From Roseateles saccharophilus (GTDB lineage Bacteria > Pseudomonadota > Gammaproteobacteria > Burkholderiales > Burkholderiaceae_C), in assembly GCF_004342485.1 (NCBI RefSeq), contig NZ_SMBU01000021.1, forward strand, positions 27,230 to 91,229: a DNA stretch of 64,000 nucleotides, in the 5' to 3' direction. Positions within the stretch are counted from its first letter, which is position 1. Each line of letters starts with the position of its first letter. The translations under genes and the position numbers were made by a program. Of this stretch, positions 44,491 through 58,331 are shown piece after piece. Under the pieces are notes generated by a model. The model did not search any database, was not told the DNA's origin, and saw only the letters and a list, made by a program, of their open reading frames with translations.

Positions 44491-45180
44491 TCAGGCCAGG
44501 TCCAGGCGATAGCCCACGCCGTAGACGGAGGCGATGCAGGTCTGCGGCGGCGCCAGCCCCGCGAGCTTGCGGCGGATGTTCTTCACATGGCTGTCGACCA
44601 CGCGGTCCGACACGTCGCGGAAGTCCTCGTGAATCAGGTCCAGCAGCTGGGTGCGCTCGAACACCCGACCGGGCTGCTGCAGCAGCCGGCGCAGCAGCCG
44701 GAACTCGACCGGCGTCAACGCCAGGGCCTGCTCCCGCCACAGGATGCGCTGCCCCGCCTCGTCGACGGCAAAGCCGCCCGCCATGGGCACCAGCGCGACC
44801 GGCGCCAGCCGCCCCTGCGCGCGGCGCAGAAGCGCCTTCACGCGCGCCACCAGCTCGCGCGGGCTGAAGGGCTTGCAGACATAGTCGTCCGCGCCCAGCT
44901 CCAGGCCCAGCAGCCGGTCGAGTTCCTCGACGCGGGCGCTGCAGATGACGATGGGCACGTCGCTGAAGGCCCGCACCGCGCGGCAGACCTCCAGGCCGTC
45001 CAGGCCCGGCAGCATCACGTCCAGCAGCACGGCGGCCGGCATCGCACCGGTTTTCAGCCGCGCCAGCGCCACGCGGCCGTCGTCCAGCCATTCGCTGCGG
45101 AAGCCCGCCGCCTGCAGGTAGTCGCAGACCAGTGCGGCCAGCTTGGGTTCGTCCTCGACGACGAGGATGAGCTCGCTCAT
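44491..45180 (-). CDS. OmpR-family response regulator (BaeR-like)
   Basis: 229 residues. Receiver with acidic pair E9/D10, phospho-acceptor D54 (VLLDVMLPG) and K104 or so (DYVCKPFSP); winged-helix domain from about 130 (LTPVEFRLLRRLLQQPGRVFERTQLL; VDSHVKNIRRKL). It forms a pair with the kinase upstream, whose start codon region overlaps its end by 4 bp in the order RR-HK on this strand (the RR ATG at 45180 overlaps the HK stop). Target genes are unknown. Confidence 0.93.
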   Translation of the reverse strand: MSELILVVEDEPKLAALVCDYLQAAGFRSEWLDDGRVALARLKTGAMPAAVLLDVMLPGLDGLEVCRAVRAFSDVPIVICSARVEELDRLLGLELGADDYVCKPFSPRELVARVKALLRRAQGRLAPVALVPMAGGFAVDEAGQRILWREQALALTPVEFRLLRRLLQQPGRVFERTQLLDLIHEDFRDVSDRVVDSHVKNIRRKLAGLAPPQTCIASVYGVGYRLDLA

Positions 45181-46616
45181 CGCTGCACCCCATCGGGCTG
45201 CAGCGGCAGCGCCAGCACCATGGCCAGCCCGCCCAGCGGCGACGGCTCGGCATGCAGCCGGCCGCCGTGGGCCTGGGCGATGGTCTTGGCGATGGCCAGC
45301 CCCAGGCCCGCGCCACCGAAGGCGCGGCTGCGCGAGGGGTCGGCGCGGTAGAGCGGGTCGAACAGGCGCACGAGGTCGCCCTCGGGCACGCCGGGCGGCG
45401 TGTCGTCCAGGCGGATCTCGATGGCCGCGTCCAGCGCGCGCGCCGTCACCCGCAGCCGCCCCGGCACCTCGGTGTAGCGCAGGCTGTTCTCCAGCAGGTT
45501 GGCGAGCAGCTGCGAGATGCGCTCGGCATCCCAGCGCGCGGCCGGCAGCACCTGCGGCAGCGGCGCCTCGACGGCCAGGCCCAGCGCCCGCGCGCGCGGG
45601 GCGATGCGCTCCACCGCGGCCTGCACCAGGGCCGCCGGCGCCACTTGCTCGAATTCGCAGGGCAGCGCGCGCAGCTCCGACGTGGCCAGCAGATGGAAGT
45701 CCTCCACCAGCCGCGACAGCCGCCTGACCTCCTCCTGCAGCGAGGCCAGCGCCGGCGGGCCCAGTGGCCGGATGCCGTCCACCAGCGCCTCCATCTCGCC
45801 GCGCAGCACGGCCAGCGGCGTGCGCAGCTCGTGCGAGAGCTCGGCGATCCAGCGCCGTCGGCTACCCTCCAGCAGCGACAGGGCCTGCGCCATCGCGTTG
45901 ATGTCGCCATGCAGCGCGGCGATCTCGCTGGCCCCGCCGGCACGCGGCGCGGGCAGGCGCACGTCGAACTCGCCGGCCGCGATGCGCCGCGCCGCCAGCT
46001 GCGCCTCGGCCAGCGGGCGAGCCCAGCGCACGGCCAGCAGCCGCGCCAGCACCAGAGCGACGACGAGCACGCCACCGGCCACGGCAGCGAGGCCCGTGTG
46101 CTGGCGGTGCAGGAAGCTCGCGTCCACGCCCTCGGCCGGGCCGGCGCGCTCGGCCAAGCGCAGCACGACGGCGGTCTGGCCGTTGAGCCTGACGGCGCGG
46201 GTCTGGCCCGGCCGCTCCAGCATCTCGGGCCGCCCTGTCAGCGGCGTGCTGCCGTCGGCCGCCAGCACCATGATGCGCGGGCCGAAGTTGGACGGATCGC
46301 GCCGCGGCGGAGGCGGCCGCCCGTCGCCGCGCCCACCCAGTGGCGGCGCATCGGCCTGCGGGCCGCGCGGGCCGACGATGCGGGCGGCCTCCAGCCAGCT
46401 GCGCAGCACCGGCCGCCAGTCCTCGGGCATGGCGCCGCGCAAGGCCAGGTCGCGCTCGGCGGCTTCGGTCAGCCGCGCCAGGTGCTCGCCGTCCTGGGCC
46501 TGCAGATAGTCCGAGAAACCGGTGCGCAGGTTCCACACGACAAGGCCGGCCACGGCCGCCACGGCCGCCAGCGCGGTGGCGATGAGGAGCAGGGAGAGCT
46601 GGTGGACAAGGCGCAT
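45177..46616 (-). CDS. Membrane sensor histidine kinase (BaeS-like)
   Basis: 479 residues from ATG 46616. Membrane helices at about 8-29 and 176-195, with a periplasmic sensor between them containing a Pro/Gly/Arg-rich stretch (about 90-110). HAMP about 195-250, HisKA H262 (IAELSHELRTPLA) and an ATPase domain with NLLENSLRYT, DTPPGVP and GGAGLGLAI. It is the upstream gene of the pair; its stop overlaps the regulator start by 4 bp. It probably senses an envelope signal. Confidence 0.92.
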   Translation of the reverse strand: MRLVHQLSLLLIATALAAVAAVAGLVVWNLRTGFSDYLQAQDGEHLARLTEAAERDLALRGAMPEDWRPVLRSWLEAARIVGPRGPQADAPPLGGRGDGRPPPPRRDPSNFGPRIMVLAADGSTPLTGRPEMLERPGQTRAVRLNGQTAVVLRLAERAGPAEGVDASFLHRQHTGLAAVAGGVLVVALVLARLLAVRWARPLAEAQLAARRIAAGEFDVRLPAPRAGGASEIAALHGDINAMAQALSLLEGSRRRWIAELSHELRTPLAVLRGEMEALVDGIRPLGPPALASLQEEVRRLSRLVEDFHLLATSELRALPCEFEQVAPAALVQAAVERIAPRARALGLAVEAPLPQVLPAARWDAERISQLLANLLENSLRYTEVPGRLRVTARALDAAIEIRLDDTPPGVPEGDLVRLFDPLYRADPSRSRAFGGAGLGLAIAKTIAQAHGGRLHAEPSPLGGLAMVLALPLQPDGVQR

Positions 46617-46821
46617 GCGCGCATCTTGCCGGGCAACTGTGGAGGCGGCCTCCACAGTTGCACCAGCGCCGGCCGCGCCGTAGTTGCGCAACGCGGGCTT
46701 CGCCACGGTCGAAGACGCCGCCGCCGCCCAGCGGCGCACAGGGTTTGTGCCCGCACAACGCCCACCTCCCACCGGGGATCGGAGAGGCCGTCTCGAGGAG
46801 GAAACTGATAGAGTCACATTC

Positions 46822-46838
46822 AGGTAACTCAGTTACCT
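46822..46838. promoter_or_regulatory. 17-bp perfect palindrome upstream of ppc
   Basis: AGGTAACT-C-AGTTACCT lies 34 bp before the ppc ATG, flanked by an outer imperfect repeat (TAGAGT at 46810-46815, ACTCTA at 46839-46844). It overlaps the likely promoter and looks like a dimeric repressor or activator site. Regulator unknown. The rest of 46617-46821 shows nothing clear. Confidence 0.55.
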
Positions 46839-46871
46839 ACTCTATAGAAATTCATCCTCGGACGACCCGCC

Positions 46872-49658
<2,787 letters not shown>

Positions 49659-49661
49659 GCC

Positions 49662-50777
49662 TCAGCGCGGCGCGGAGGCAGCCTGCAAGGCCTGCTGCAG
49701 CTCGTTGTGCTGCAACAGCCGGGCCGGCCAGACCTCGCCCACATGCGCAAGGCTGGCGCAGTCCATTCCCAGATCGCTGGTCGACTGCTCGACCAAGGCC
49801 TGCTGCCCGCGTTGCAATTGCTCGCGGGTGTAAGGCCGCTGTGTCGCGGGAATGCCAACCCGGTCAGCAATGCCGCTGGCCAGCATTGCGACCAACAAAT
49901 CGTCGGCGCGCGGCAGCAGCCAGCGTGCCAGGCGCTCGCAGTTGGTGCGCCGGGCGCCATCCTCGACGGCGGCCGGGCTGCAGTAGCGGCTCTGGCCGAA
50001 TGGGCTCGGGTCCCACTGCGCCGCCTCGCGGCCGATGATCTCGACCAGGGCCAGCCCCTGGGCCTCGGGGTCGCCGGCCGCGCCACGTGCCTCGGCGAAG
50101 GCAAGCACGAATGGACGACCGGGGCTGAGCGAAGGCCTCGCAAGCGCCTGCTCCAGCGCCAAGGTGGCGGCAGGCTCGTCGCGTCGGGCCATGGCCTCAG
50201 CCATCAGCCGCAGCCAAGGCCGACCGTCCTGCGGGTTCAGCGCAGCCCAGGCCTGGGTCGTCAACGCCGCGCAGGCCGGTACGCTCGACGTGGCGCGTGG
50301 CTCGCCGCAGGCCTGCAGCGCCAGACGGTAGGCGGCGGCATCGCGCGAACGCGCGGCGATCTCGGCCGCGCCCTGGGTATCGTTCATCAACAAGCGGGCT
50401 GCAACCTGCTCGCGTTCCGAGCCCACCGCCAGGCGGGCGGACATGCGGCTCAGCGCCGCGTACTTGCGGTGATCGAGAGATTGCAGCATCTGCTCGGCGC
50501 GGGCCTGCTCGGCCGGATTCCAGCGTTCGATCTCCTGCCTCGACACCCAACCCAGGCCGCAGATGTCGGCGGCCTTGTCGGCCGACGCTGGGGGACGAGC
50601 TGCAGGCACCGCGGCCGCAACCACTGGCGACGGCACGGCCGCGGCAGCCGACGCCGCACCTCCCGGCTGCGGCACGACCTGCTGCGCAGGCTGCGGTGCC
50701 TGCACCCAGGCCCGCCACCCCAAGCCGCCGGCGGCGCCAGCAAGCAGCACGGCCAGCCAGCGAGCGTCGCGCCTCAC
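49662..50777 (-). CDS. Hypothetical membrane-anchored protein coupled to the LytTR regulator
   Basis: 371 residues if started at GTG 50777, whose first bases overlap the TGA of the LytTR regulator (GTGA). An N-terminal membrane anchor (WLAVLLAGAAGGLGW, about 5-20) is followed by an Ala/Pro/Val-rich linker to about 65 and a helical domain with several Cys (DICGLGW, QACGEPR, VPACAAL, RYCSP, TNCERLA, MDCASL) that could form disulfides in the periplasm. No family recognised. Its end is 3 bp from the convergent ppc stop. The overlap suggests translation tied to the regulator. Confidence 0.68.
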   Translation of the reverse strand: MRRDARWLAVLLAGAAGGLGWRAWVQAPQPAQQVVPQPGGAASAAAAVPSPVVAAAVPAARPPASADKAADICGLGWVSRQEIERWNPAEQARAEQMLQSLDHRKYAALSRMSARLAVGSEREQVAARLLMNDTQGAAEIAARSRDAAAYRLALQACGEPRATSSVPACAALTTQAWAALNPQDGRPWLRLMAEAMARRDEPAATLALEQALARPSLSPGRPFVLAFAEARGAAGDPEAQGLALVEIIGREAAQWDPSPFGQSRYCSPAAVEDGARRTNCERLARWLLPRADDLLVAMLASGIADRVGIPATQRPYTREQLQRGQQALVEQSTSDLGMDCASLAHVGEVWPARLLQHNELQQALQAASAPR

Positions 50778-51604
50778 CCCCCCTGCCCCGCCAGCGCCTC
50801 CCGCACCGCCGCCACCTGCCGGCGCGACACCGCCAGCCATTCGTCGACATGCACGATGCGCACGGCCCAGCTGTCGGCGGTCTCAGCGGAGTCGCCGCCG
50901 TCGAGTTCGCCGAAGCTGGTCGGCGCATGGCGCTCCAGCTCGCGCACGGCCCAGCGGGCCACCAGCGCATTGCGGTGCACGCGCAGGAAGCGCTCGCCCC
51001 AGCGCTGCTCCAGGTCGGACAGCGCGCCATCCATCACATGGCTCTCGCTGGCGGTGCGCAGCGTCACGTACTTGAGCTCGGCCTTGAAGTACAGCACCTC
51101 GGTCAGCGGCACGCGCTTCAGGCGGCCGCGCTCGGTGATGGTGACGAAATCGGCCTCGGGCGCGGCCGCCCCCTCGCCGGCCTGGGTGGGCTGCCGGGCC
51201 TGCACGGCAGCGCGTTCGGCCAGGCGCTGGGCGGCGCGGGCCAGCGCGGCCTGCAGGCGCTCGCGGCGCACGGGCTTGGTCAGGTAGTCGATGGCGTCGA
51301 GCTCGAAGGCGCGCAGCGCATGCATCGCATGCGCCGTCACGAACACGATGAGGGGCACGGCCTGGCCGGCGGCGGCGCGCTGGGCCAGACTGTCGGCGAA
51401 CTGCAGGCCGTCGGCGCCGGGCATCTGCACGTCCAGCAGCACGACATCGCAGCCATGCTCGCGCAGCCAGGTCCCGGCCTGAGAGGCGGTGGCCGCTTCG
51501 GCGACGACCTCGCAGCGCGGCTCGATGACCGCATCGACAAGGCCGCGCAGGCGCAGCCGCGCCAGCGGTTCGTCGTCGACGACGAGGATCTTCAGGGTGC
51601 TCAC
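50774..51604 (-). CDS. LytTR-type response regulator (AlgR-like)
   Basis: 276 residues from GTG 51604, with GGAGG five bases upstream. Receiver with D10/D11, phospho-acceptor D58 (VLLDVQMPG) and K110 or so (YLTKPVRRE); an Ala/Gln-rich linker; LytTR DNA-binding domain from about 175 (FVTITERGRLKRVPLTEVLYFKAELKYVTL; FLRVHRNALVARWAV). It is the likely partner of the AlgZ-like kinase at 53567-54670, from which it is separated by a phosphodiesterase-like gene on the other strand. Confidence 0.92.
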   Translation of the reverse strand: MSTLKILVVDDEPLARLRLRGLVDAVIEPRCEVVAEAATASQAGTWLREHGCDVVLLDVQMPGADGLQFADSLAQRAAAGQAVPLIVFVTAHAMHALRAFELDAIDYLTKPVRRERLQAALARAAQRLAERAAVQARQPTQAGEGAAAPEADFVTITERGRLKRVPLTEVLYFKAELKYVTLRTASESHVMDGALSDLEQRWGERFLRVHRNALVARWAVRELERHAPTSFGELDGGDSAETADSWAVRIVHVDEWLAVSRRQVAAVREALAGQGG

Positions 51605-51857
51605 GCATACCTCCGTGCTGCGCAGTGTTCGGGTTGGCCGGGACTGCCTCGGTCGCCCAGGGCCGGTCGGCCCCGGGGGCGGCCAGAATCCTAGCGTCGG
51701 ATCGGCACGCGGCGCCGTCGCGGGAAGCCGTGACTTCCCCGGGGGCGGCCGGCGCTGCCCCGTCAGGCACCAGACAGCCACCGACATCGACTCGTCACGG
51801 CGGTCGATCAGATTGTGAGGGTCCCCTGCCACTCCCAACATTTTCCGGAGACCGTGA

Positions 51858-53537
51858 ATGAAGACTCGCTTGACGCTCATCGCCGCCGCGGCCCTTTTCA
51901 GCTGCGCCGGCCTGGCCCGCGCAGAAGACGCCGATGCCAAGGTCCGCCATGTGCTGCTGGTCAGCGTGGACGGCATGCATGAGCAGGACCTGGCCCGCTG
52001 CGTGCGCGACCGAACCTGCCCGAACATCGCCGAACTCGCCCGGCATGGCGTGACCTATACCGACGCGCACACGCCCGGGCTGTCGGACTCCGTGCCCGGC
52101 CTGGCCGCGCTGGTGACCGGCGGCGGCCCCGTGTCCACCGGGCTGTTCTACGACGACGTCTACGACCGCACGCTCTACCCGGGCTGGGACACGAACTGCT
52201 CCACCCAGCCGGGCGTCGAGGTCTTCCTGCAGGAACAGGTCGGCATCGACAACCTCGACGGCGGCGCCCTGCTGCACCTGGACGGCGGTGGCGACTTCAA
52301 CCCGCAGCAGATCCCGCGCCGCAAAACGGCCACGGGCTGCGTGCCGGTCTACCCGCACGACTTCATCAAGACGAACACCATCTTCGAGGTGGTCAAGAAG
52401 AACCTGCCGGGCTCGCATACCGCCTGGTCGGACAAGCATGCCTGGGGCACGGACTGGGTCAACGGCCCGTCCGGCAAAGGCGTGGATGACCTGGCCCGCA
52501 CCGAGATCAACTCGATCGACCCGGCCTCGGTCAGCGCGGCCAACCCCGGCGGCAGCGACTACACCCAGTCCTTCAGCGGCAACACCGCCACCGACCCGGC
52601 CTATCTGCACACCGAGACCTTCGACAACATCCACCTGCGCAATGTGCTGAACCAGATCAACGGCAGGGACTCCACCGGTGCGAAGGCCGCGCCGGTGCCC
52701 ACCGTCTTCGGCACCAACTTCCAGACGCTGAGCGTCGCGCAGAAGGCGCTCAACAGCGAGGGCGGCGGCTATGTGGACGCGGCGTTCACGCCCAGCCACC
52801 ATGTCAAGGCCGCCATCGCCTACATCGACGACGCCATCGGCCAGATGAGCGCAGCGCTGAAGGCCCGCCACCTGCGCGAGCGCACGCTGTTCATCATCAG
52901 CGCCAAGCACGGGCAGTCGCCGGCCGACTACTCGCGCCTGAAGAAGATCGGCGACCGCGTGTCGCCGACGCTGGGCACGCTGGTCGGCGGCGCCAGCGGT
53001 AGCGATCCGGTCACCGGCAACAACGTCGTCTACGGCTCGGTGACGACCGACGACGTGGCCTTCATCTGGCTGGCCGACCAGAGCCAGCGCGACCAGGCCG
53101 TCAACCTGCTGCAGGCCAACACGGCCTGCCCGACGGTGGACCCGGTGAGCAAGCTGCGCGTCAGCGGCGACGGCATCTGCGCCGACAACGGCGGCGCCGT
53201 CATCGACCTGAGCAAGATGCCGCAGAAGTTCGGCAATCCGGCGGACGGCCGCACGCCGGACATCATGGTCCAGCCCAACCCCGGCGTGATCTACACGAAG
53301 AGCAAGGGCAAGGACATGGAGCACGGCGGCTTCGCGCCCGAGGACGGCCATGTGGCCCTGCTCGTCTCCCACCCCGGCCTGGAGCACCGGCTCGTGCGCA
53401 GCCCGGTCGGCACCAAGCAGGTGGCGCCGACCATCGTCAAGGCCCTGGGCCTGAAGCCCTCGCTGCTCGACGCTGTCCGCAAGGAAGGCACCGCCGTGCT
53501 GCCCAACCTGTTCGAGGACGGCCGGCTGGAGAACTGA
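51858..53537 (+). CDS. Secreted alkaline-phosphatase-superfamily (type I phosphodiesterase/nucleotide pyrophosphatase-like) protein
   Basis: 559 residues with a signal peptide ([11 protein letters not shown]). Metal-binding motifs of the superfamily: [12 protein letters not shown] (first Asp), a Ser/Thr nucleophile region around [32 protein letters not shown] and [17 protein letters not shown] (last His pair). It would hydrolyse a phosphodiester or phosphomonoester in the periplasm. It is transcribed opposite to its neighbours and splits an AlgZ/AlgR-like pair, suggesting later insertion. The 51605-51857 gap shows no clear motif apart from GC-rich repeats. Confidence 0.83.
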   Translation: MKTRLTLIAAAALFSCAGLARAEDADAKVRHVLLVSVDGMHEQDLARCVRDRTCPNIAELARHGVTYTDAHTPGLSDSVPGLAALVTGGGPVSTGLFYDDVYDRTLYPGWDTNCSTQPGVEVFLQEQVGIDNLDGGALLHLDGGGDFNPQQIPRRKTATGCVPVYPHDFIKTNTIFEVVKKNLPGSHTAWSDKHAWGTDWVNGPSGKGVDDLARTEINSIDPASVSAANPGGSDYTQSFSGNTATDPAYLHTETFDNIHLRNVLNQINGRDSTGAKAAPVPTVFGTNFQTLSVAQKALNSEGGGYVDAAFTPSHHVKAAIAYIDDAIGQMSAALKARHLRERTLFIISAKHGQSPADYSRLKKIGDRVSPTLGTLVGGASGSDPVTGNNVVYGSVTTDDVAFIWLADQSQRDQAVNLLQANTACPTVDPVSKLRVSGDGICADNGGAVIDLSKMPQKFGNPADGRTPDIMVQPNPGVIYTKSKGKDMEHGGFAPEDGHVALLVSHPGLEHRLVRSPVGTKQVAPTIVKALGLKPSLLDAVRKEGTAVLPNLFEDGRLEN

Positions 53538-53566
53538 CGGCTCGTGCCGGCCTGTGCCCGCAGGGC

Positions 53567-54670
53567 TCAGGCCGGCACGACGATGTGCACGGAGAAGCGC
53601 CCGTCGACGGCTTCGATGTCGAAGCGCGCCGCCACGTCGTGCATCAGCCGCAGGCGCTGGCGCACATTGCGCAGTGCCAGCCCGTGGCCGGCCGTGCGGG
53701 CCGGCCCGCCCACCGTGTTGATGACGCGGATCTCGACCTCGGTACCGCGCCGGGCCGTCGTAACCTCGATCTCGCCGCCTTCGTCGTTGGGTTCGACGCC
53801 GTGGCGCACGGCGTTCTCCACCAGCGGCTGCAGCAGCAGCGGCGGCACGCGGGCCGCGTCGGCCTCGGGGTCGAGATGCCAGACGACGCACAGGCGCCTG
53901 CCGAAGCGGATCTGCTCGATGGCCAGATAGCGCCTGGCCAGCTCGATCTCCTCGCCCAGCGTGACCGAGGCGCTCGCATCGGCCAGGGCCACGCGGAACA
54001 GCTCGGCCAGGTCCTCCAGCACGCCCTCGGCACGGGCCGGGTCGATCTGCACGAGCGCGATGGCGCTGTTCAGCGTGTTGAACAGGAAATGTGGCCGGAT
54101 GCGCGACTGCAGCTCGACGAGCTGGGCCAGCGCATCGGCCGGGCGCTGGCTGCGCTCGCGCAGCTTGAGCCAGGCCAGCAGCATGGCCGCACCACTGGCG
54201 CCGGTGGCGGCGACGCTGCCCCAGCGCCACGACAGCGCGGGCTCGTCGCCGGCCAGGTTCAGCAGCGCAAAGCCGGAGATGGCGGTGGCGGCGCCCAGGC
54301 CCATCAGCGCCAGCCACTGCGCCGGCTCGGGCAGGCGCGGCCACAGCCGCTTGGCCGCGCAGACGATGAGCAGCCAGGACAGCACCGCGAACAGGGTCAC
54401 GACGGTGCCGTTGGCCGTCAGCATCAGCCATTGCCAGAAGTTGCTTGCCACCAGGGCCGCACCCAGACCCAGCAGCAGCTGCACACCCAGCACGGCGCGC
54501 AGCACCAGGCCGACATGGCAGACATCGAAGGCGCGGGTCGGGTCCAGCAGCGGCGCGGAGTTCAGCTCCGGCATCTCGGTGGCCGCAAACCCCAGCCACT
54601 GGCTGACCTGCAGGGAGTCGTGCCAGACGCTGTGGCGGGGCTCGGGCCTGCGGCGCTTGAACAGACGCAT
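53567..54670 (-). CDS. LytS/AlgZ-type sensor histidine kinase
   Basis: 367 residues from ATG 54670. Four membrane helices between about 50 and 170, then a His_kinase domain with H194 ([16 protein letters not shown]), [33 protein letters not shown] (N box) and [13 protein letters not shown]. It starts 63 bp from the divergent argH. The argH-algZ-algR-hemC order of Pseudomonas suggests it is the orthologue of AlgZ and pairs with the LytTR regulator at 50774. Confidence 0.9.
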   Translation of the reverse strand: MRLFKRRRPEPRHSVWHDSLQVSQWLGFAATEMPELNSAPLLDPTRAFDVCHVGLVLRAVLGVQLLLGLGAALVASNFWQWLMLTANGTVVTLFAVLSWLLIVCAAKRLWPRLPEPAQWLALMGLGAATAISGFALLNLAGDEPALSWRWGSVAATGASGAAMLLAWLKLRERSQRPADALAQLVELQSRIRPHFLFNTLNSAIALVQIDPARAEGVLEDLAELFRVALADASASVTLGEEIELARRYLAIEQIRFGRRLCVVWHLDPEADAARVPPLLLQPLVENAVRHGVEPNDEGGEIEVTTARRGTEVEIRVINTVGGPARTAGHGLALRNVRQRLRLMHDVAARFDIEAVDGRFSVHIVVPA

Positions 54671-54733
54671 ACGAGGGGCTCGATAATCACGGGTTGCGGC
54701 GCATTGTGCGCGCCGAATTCCGACGCCTGCCCC

Positions 54734-56131
<1,398 letters not shown>

Positions 56132-56135
56132 CGCT

Positions 56136-56981
56136 TCAGGGGCCGGCGCGCGGGCTTGCGGGCCGGATCGGGAACTGCATCTCGACGACGGACTCGTGCA
56201 TCGCGTCCGGCTCGGGCAGACGCAGGAACAGCTCGCGCCCCGGTCCGTCCAGCGCGTCGCCGTTCTGGGCCAGGAAGGCGCCGATGCGCGCGGTCACCAG
56301 ATGCGCGTCCTCCGGCCCACCGGTCCGTACACAGACCGCCATGCGCTCGATGGCCGGAAGCTCGCTCCACGTCAGGACCGAGCCTCGCGGCAGCGCAACC
56401 GCCGCGTCGGTGTCGAGCGCGAAGCCGAACTCCAGGTCCAGCGCCTCCTGATCGAACTGGAGCGAGTGCGCGACCACGACGAGCGGCCCACCGTGGCGCT
56501 TCGGCAGGATAGGGCGCACCAACTGCCGCAGCAGGCCGATCATTTCCTGGGCTTCGCCGAACGAGGCGACCCTGTGGCGCATCGACAGGAGTCGATGCGC
56601 GGGTTCCGCGCGGACCACGACGTCTTCGGAGGACAGCCGGCCGTCGGCCTCGATCTGGGCGATGCGCGTCTCGATATGGCGCAGGCGCTGCACCTCCGCG
56701 GCCAAAGCCCGTTCGGCATGGTTGCGCCGCTGCAGCAGCATGCTGCGCAATTCCGCCGCGCTCACCTGGGACTTCAGGATGTCGCGCACCTGATCGAGGC
56801 TGAATCCCAGCTCCTTGAGCACCGTGATGCGATTGAGCTGGGCCAGCTGCGCCAGCGTGTAGTAGCGATAGCAGCTGGAGGCATCGGCATGGGCGGGCAC
56901 GAACAGGCCGAGCTCGTCGTAGAAGCGCAGCAGGCGGGCGGAAACCCGGGCGATGCGCGAAAAGTCGCCAATTCGAAACAT
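56136..56981 (-). CDS. MerR-family transcriptional regulator with effector domain
   Basis: 281 residues. N-terminal MerR winged helix (FRIGDFSRIARVSARLLRFYDELGLFVPAHADASSCYRYY, about 2-42), a coiled-coil dimer helix (about 75-115) and a C-terminal GyrI/SoxS-like effector-binding domain of about 160 residues (BmrR/TipA type). It lies 24 bp after the glutathione transferase gene on the same strand and probably controls it; a promoter with a 19-bp spacer, typical of MerR targets, precedes that gene. Confidence 0.87.
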   Translation of the reverse strand: MFRIGDFSRIARVSARLLRFYDELGLFVPAHADASSCYRYYTLAQLAQLNRITVLKELGFSLDQVRDILKSQVSAAELRSMLLQRRNHAERALAAEVQRLRHIETRIAQIEADGRLSSEDVVVRAEPAHRLLSMRHRVASFGEAQEMIGLLRQLVRPILPKRHGGPLVVVAHSLQFDQEALDLEFGFALDTDAAVALPRGSVLTWSELPAIERMAVCVRTGGPEDAHLVTARIGAFLAQNGDALDGPGRELFLRLPEPDAMHESVVEMQFPIRPASPRAGP

Positions 56982-57005
56982 GTCGGTTTCCGCCCGGAGT
57001 GAGGG

Positions 57006-57698
57006 TCAGTTCAGCGCGGCGCGAACGCAATCGCCGTTCAGGCCCATGCCTTGTACGGTGGCTTGCTCCTTTTGGATCGCCTCGCGGACGGCCGGGTACA
57101 TGACCACGTCCTGGAACAGCGCCGCCAACCTGGGATAGCGGGCCGCATCGAGCCTGAAGCCGATGTACTGGAAGGTGATCAGGTTCGAGACCACCGCCAC
57201 GTCGCCCATCGACAGGGTGTCGCCGGCCAGGAACCTGCTCATGCCGAGTTCCGATTCGAGGTAGCCGAAGGTCTCGGGCAGCGCGGTGTTCAGGACCGCG
57301 TCGATCTTCTGCTGATCTGGCGCGATCCTGTTCACGTTCGGCTGCACGAAGACCTCGATGAACAGCGGGTGGACGATGTGCCTGAAGATCGTGCCGCCGG
57401 CATAGTTCTCGAACCACATCGCCCGCCCCAATGCCCGGGGCTCGGCGGGGTAGAGCGGCCGCTGCGGATGGGCGCGTTCCAGGTATGCGCAGATGGCGGC
57501 CGAATCGCCGAGGGTGAAATCGCCGTCGGAGATGACCGGGATCAGGCCCGTGGGGCTGACGGCCCGCCAGTTGGCCGGAAGGCTGTCCGGCACGACCGGG
57601 ACGACTTGCCGAAGCTCGTAGGGAAGGCCCTTCTCGATGGCTGCGACAATGACCTTGCGCGTATGGACCGAGATGGGGACGCCGTGAATCTGGAGCAT
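57006..57698 (-). CDS. Glutathione S-transferase family protein
   Basis: 230 residues from ATG 57698; the GTG at 57746 lies inside the presumed promoter and is rejected. Thioredoxin-like N-terminal half (IHGVPISVHTRKVIVAAIEKGLPYE; LIPVISDGDFTLGDSAAICAYLERAHP, glutathione-binding DSAAI) and an all-helical C-terminal half with FLAGDTLSMGDVAVVSNL. It conjugates glutathione to electrophiles. It is first in a two-gene operon with the MerR regulator. Confidence 0.9.
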   Translation of the reverse strand: MLQIHGVPISVHTRKVIVAAIEKGLPYELRQVVPVVPDSLPANWRAVSPTGLIPVISDGDFTLGDSAAICAYLERAHPQRPLYPAEPRALGRAMWFENYAGGTIFRHIVHPLFIEVFVQPNVNRIAPDQQKIDAVLNTALPETFGYLESELGMSRFLAGDTLSMGDVAVVSNLITFQYIGFRLDAARYPRLAALFQDVVMYPAVREAIQKEQATVQGMGLNGDCVRAALN

Positions 57699-57731
57699 GG
57701 TGAAAGCTCTGGTGAAGTTGCGGGAGCGGCC

Positions 57732-57762
57732 ACTGTCATCCTTCACGCAACGGCAAAGTCAA
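57732..57762 (-). promoter_or_regulatory. Candidate MerR-type promoter of the GST-merR operon
   Basis: Minus strand -35 TTGACT (57762-57757), 19-bp spacer, -10-like GACAGT (57737-57732). An over-long 19-bp spacer is the hallmark of promoters activated by MerR proteins. The dyad in the spacer is imperfect. Confidence 0.45.
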
Positions 57763-57851
57763 GCGCTTCTCGCGGTCAGTGCTGCGCACGGCTCCGCCCC
57801 CTTTGAGCTGGCTCAAGACCCTCGCGAGCCCCGCCACCTAGCATCCGTCAA

Positions 57852-58328
57852 ATGAGCACCCTTGCCTGGACCGAATCCCTCGTCCTGAACAGCCCCAAGC
57901 TGGACACCACCCATCAGGAGTTCGTCGAACTGCTGAACGCCTTCGGCGCCGCGCTGGATGGCGGCGGCGACGCCCTGCCCGCCTACCACGCGCTGCTGGC
58001 CCATACCGAGGCCCATTTCGCGATGGAGGAGGACTGGATGGCCCGCTGCGGCTTCGAGCCGCAGAACTGCCATGCCAGCCAGCATGCGATGGTGCTGCGC
58101 GTGATGCGCGAGGCGCTGCGCTATGCCAACGAGCTGAACGACCGCGAGCCGCTCACCATCCTGCGCTGCGAGCTGGCGCAGTGGTTCCCGCAACACGCCG
58201 AGATGATGGACGCCGCCCTGGTGTTCACGATGGAGCAGCGCGGCTTCGACCCGGTCACCGGCCTGTGCCGCGAACCGGTGGCGGCCGGCGCCGCGCACAG
58301 CTGCGGCTCGGGCAGCTGCGGCGGCTGA
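57852..58328 (+). CDS. Bacteriohemerythrin
   Basis: 158 residues, a four-helix bundle. Di-iron ligands are visible in order: H about 23 (DTTHQEF), H/E in LLAHTEAHFAMEEDWM (about 53-66), the H pair in CHASQHAMV (about 74-78) and the final FPQHAEMMDAALVF. It binds O2 through a di-iron site and may carry or sense oxygen. The C-terminal tail AHSCGSGSCGG with two Cys and a His is extra and might be a metal site. It stops 3 bp before the convergent peptidase gene. Confidence 0.92.
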   Translation: MSTLAWTESLVLNSPKLDTTHQEFVELLNAFGAALDGGGDALPAYHALLAHTEAHFAMEEDWMARCGFEPQNCHASQHAMVLRVMREALRYANELNDREPLTILRCELAQWFPQHAEMMDAALVFTMEQRGFDPVTGLCREPVAAGAAHSCGSGSCGG

Positions 58329-58331
58329 GCC

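Noticed and set aside
46819..46839. A TTCAG at 46819 as a seventh regulon operator before ppc
   Set aside because: The next positions in 11-bp register (CAGTT at 46830) do not match, and no TAnnnT hexamer lies at the fixed offset.
57699..57746. Earlier GTG start (57746) for the glutathione transferase
   Set aside because: It falls within the candidate promoter spacer, and the family fold begins at MLQIHGVP (57698).
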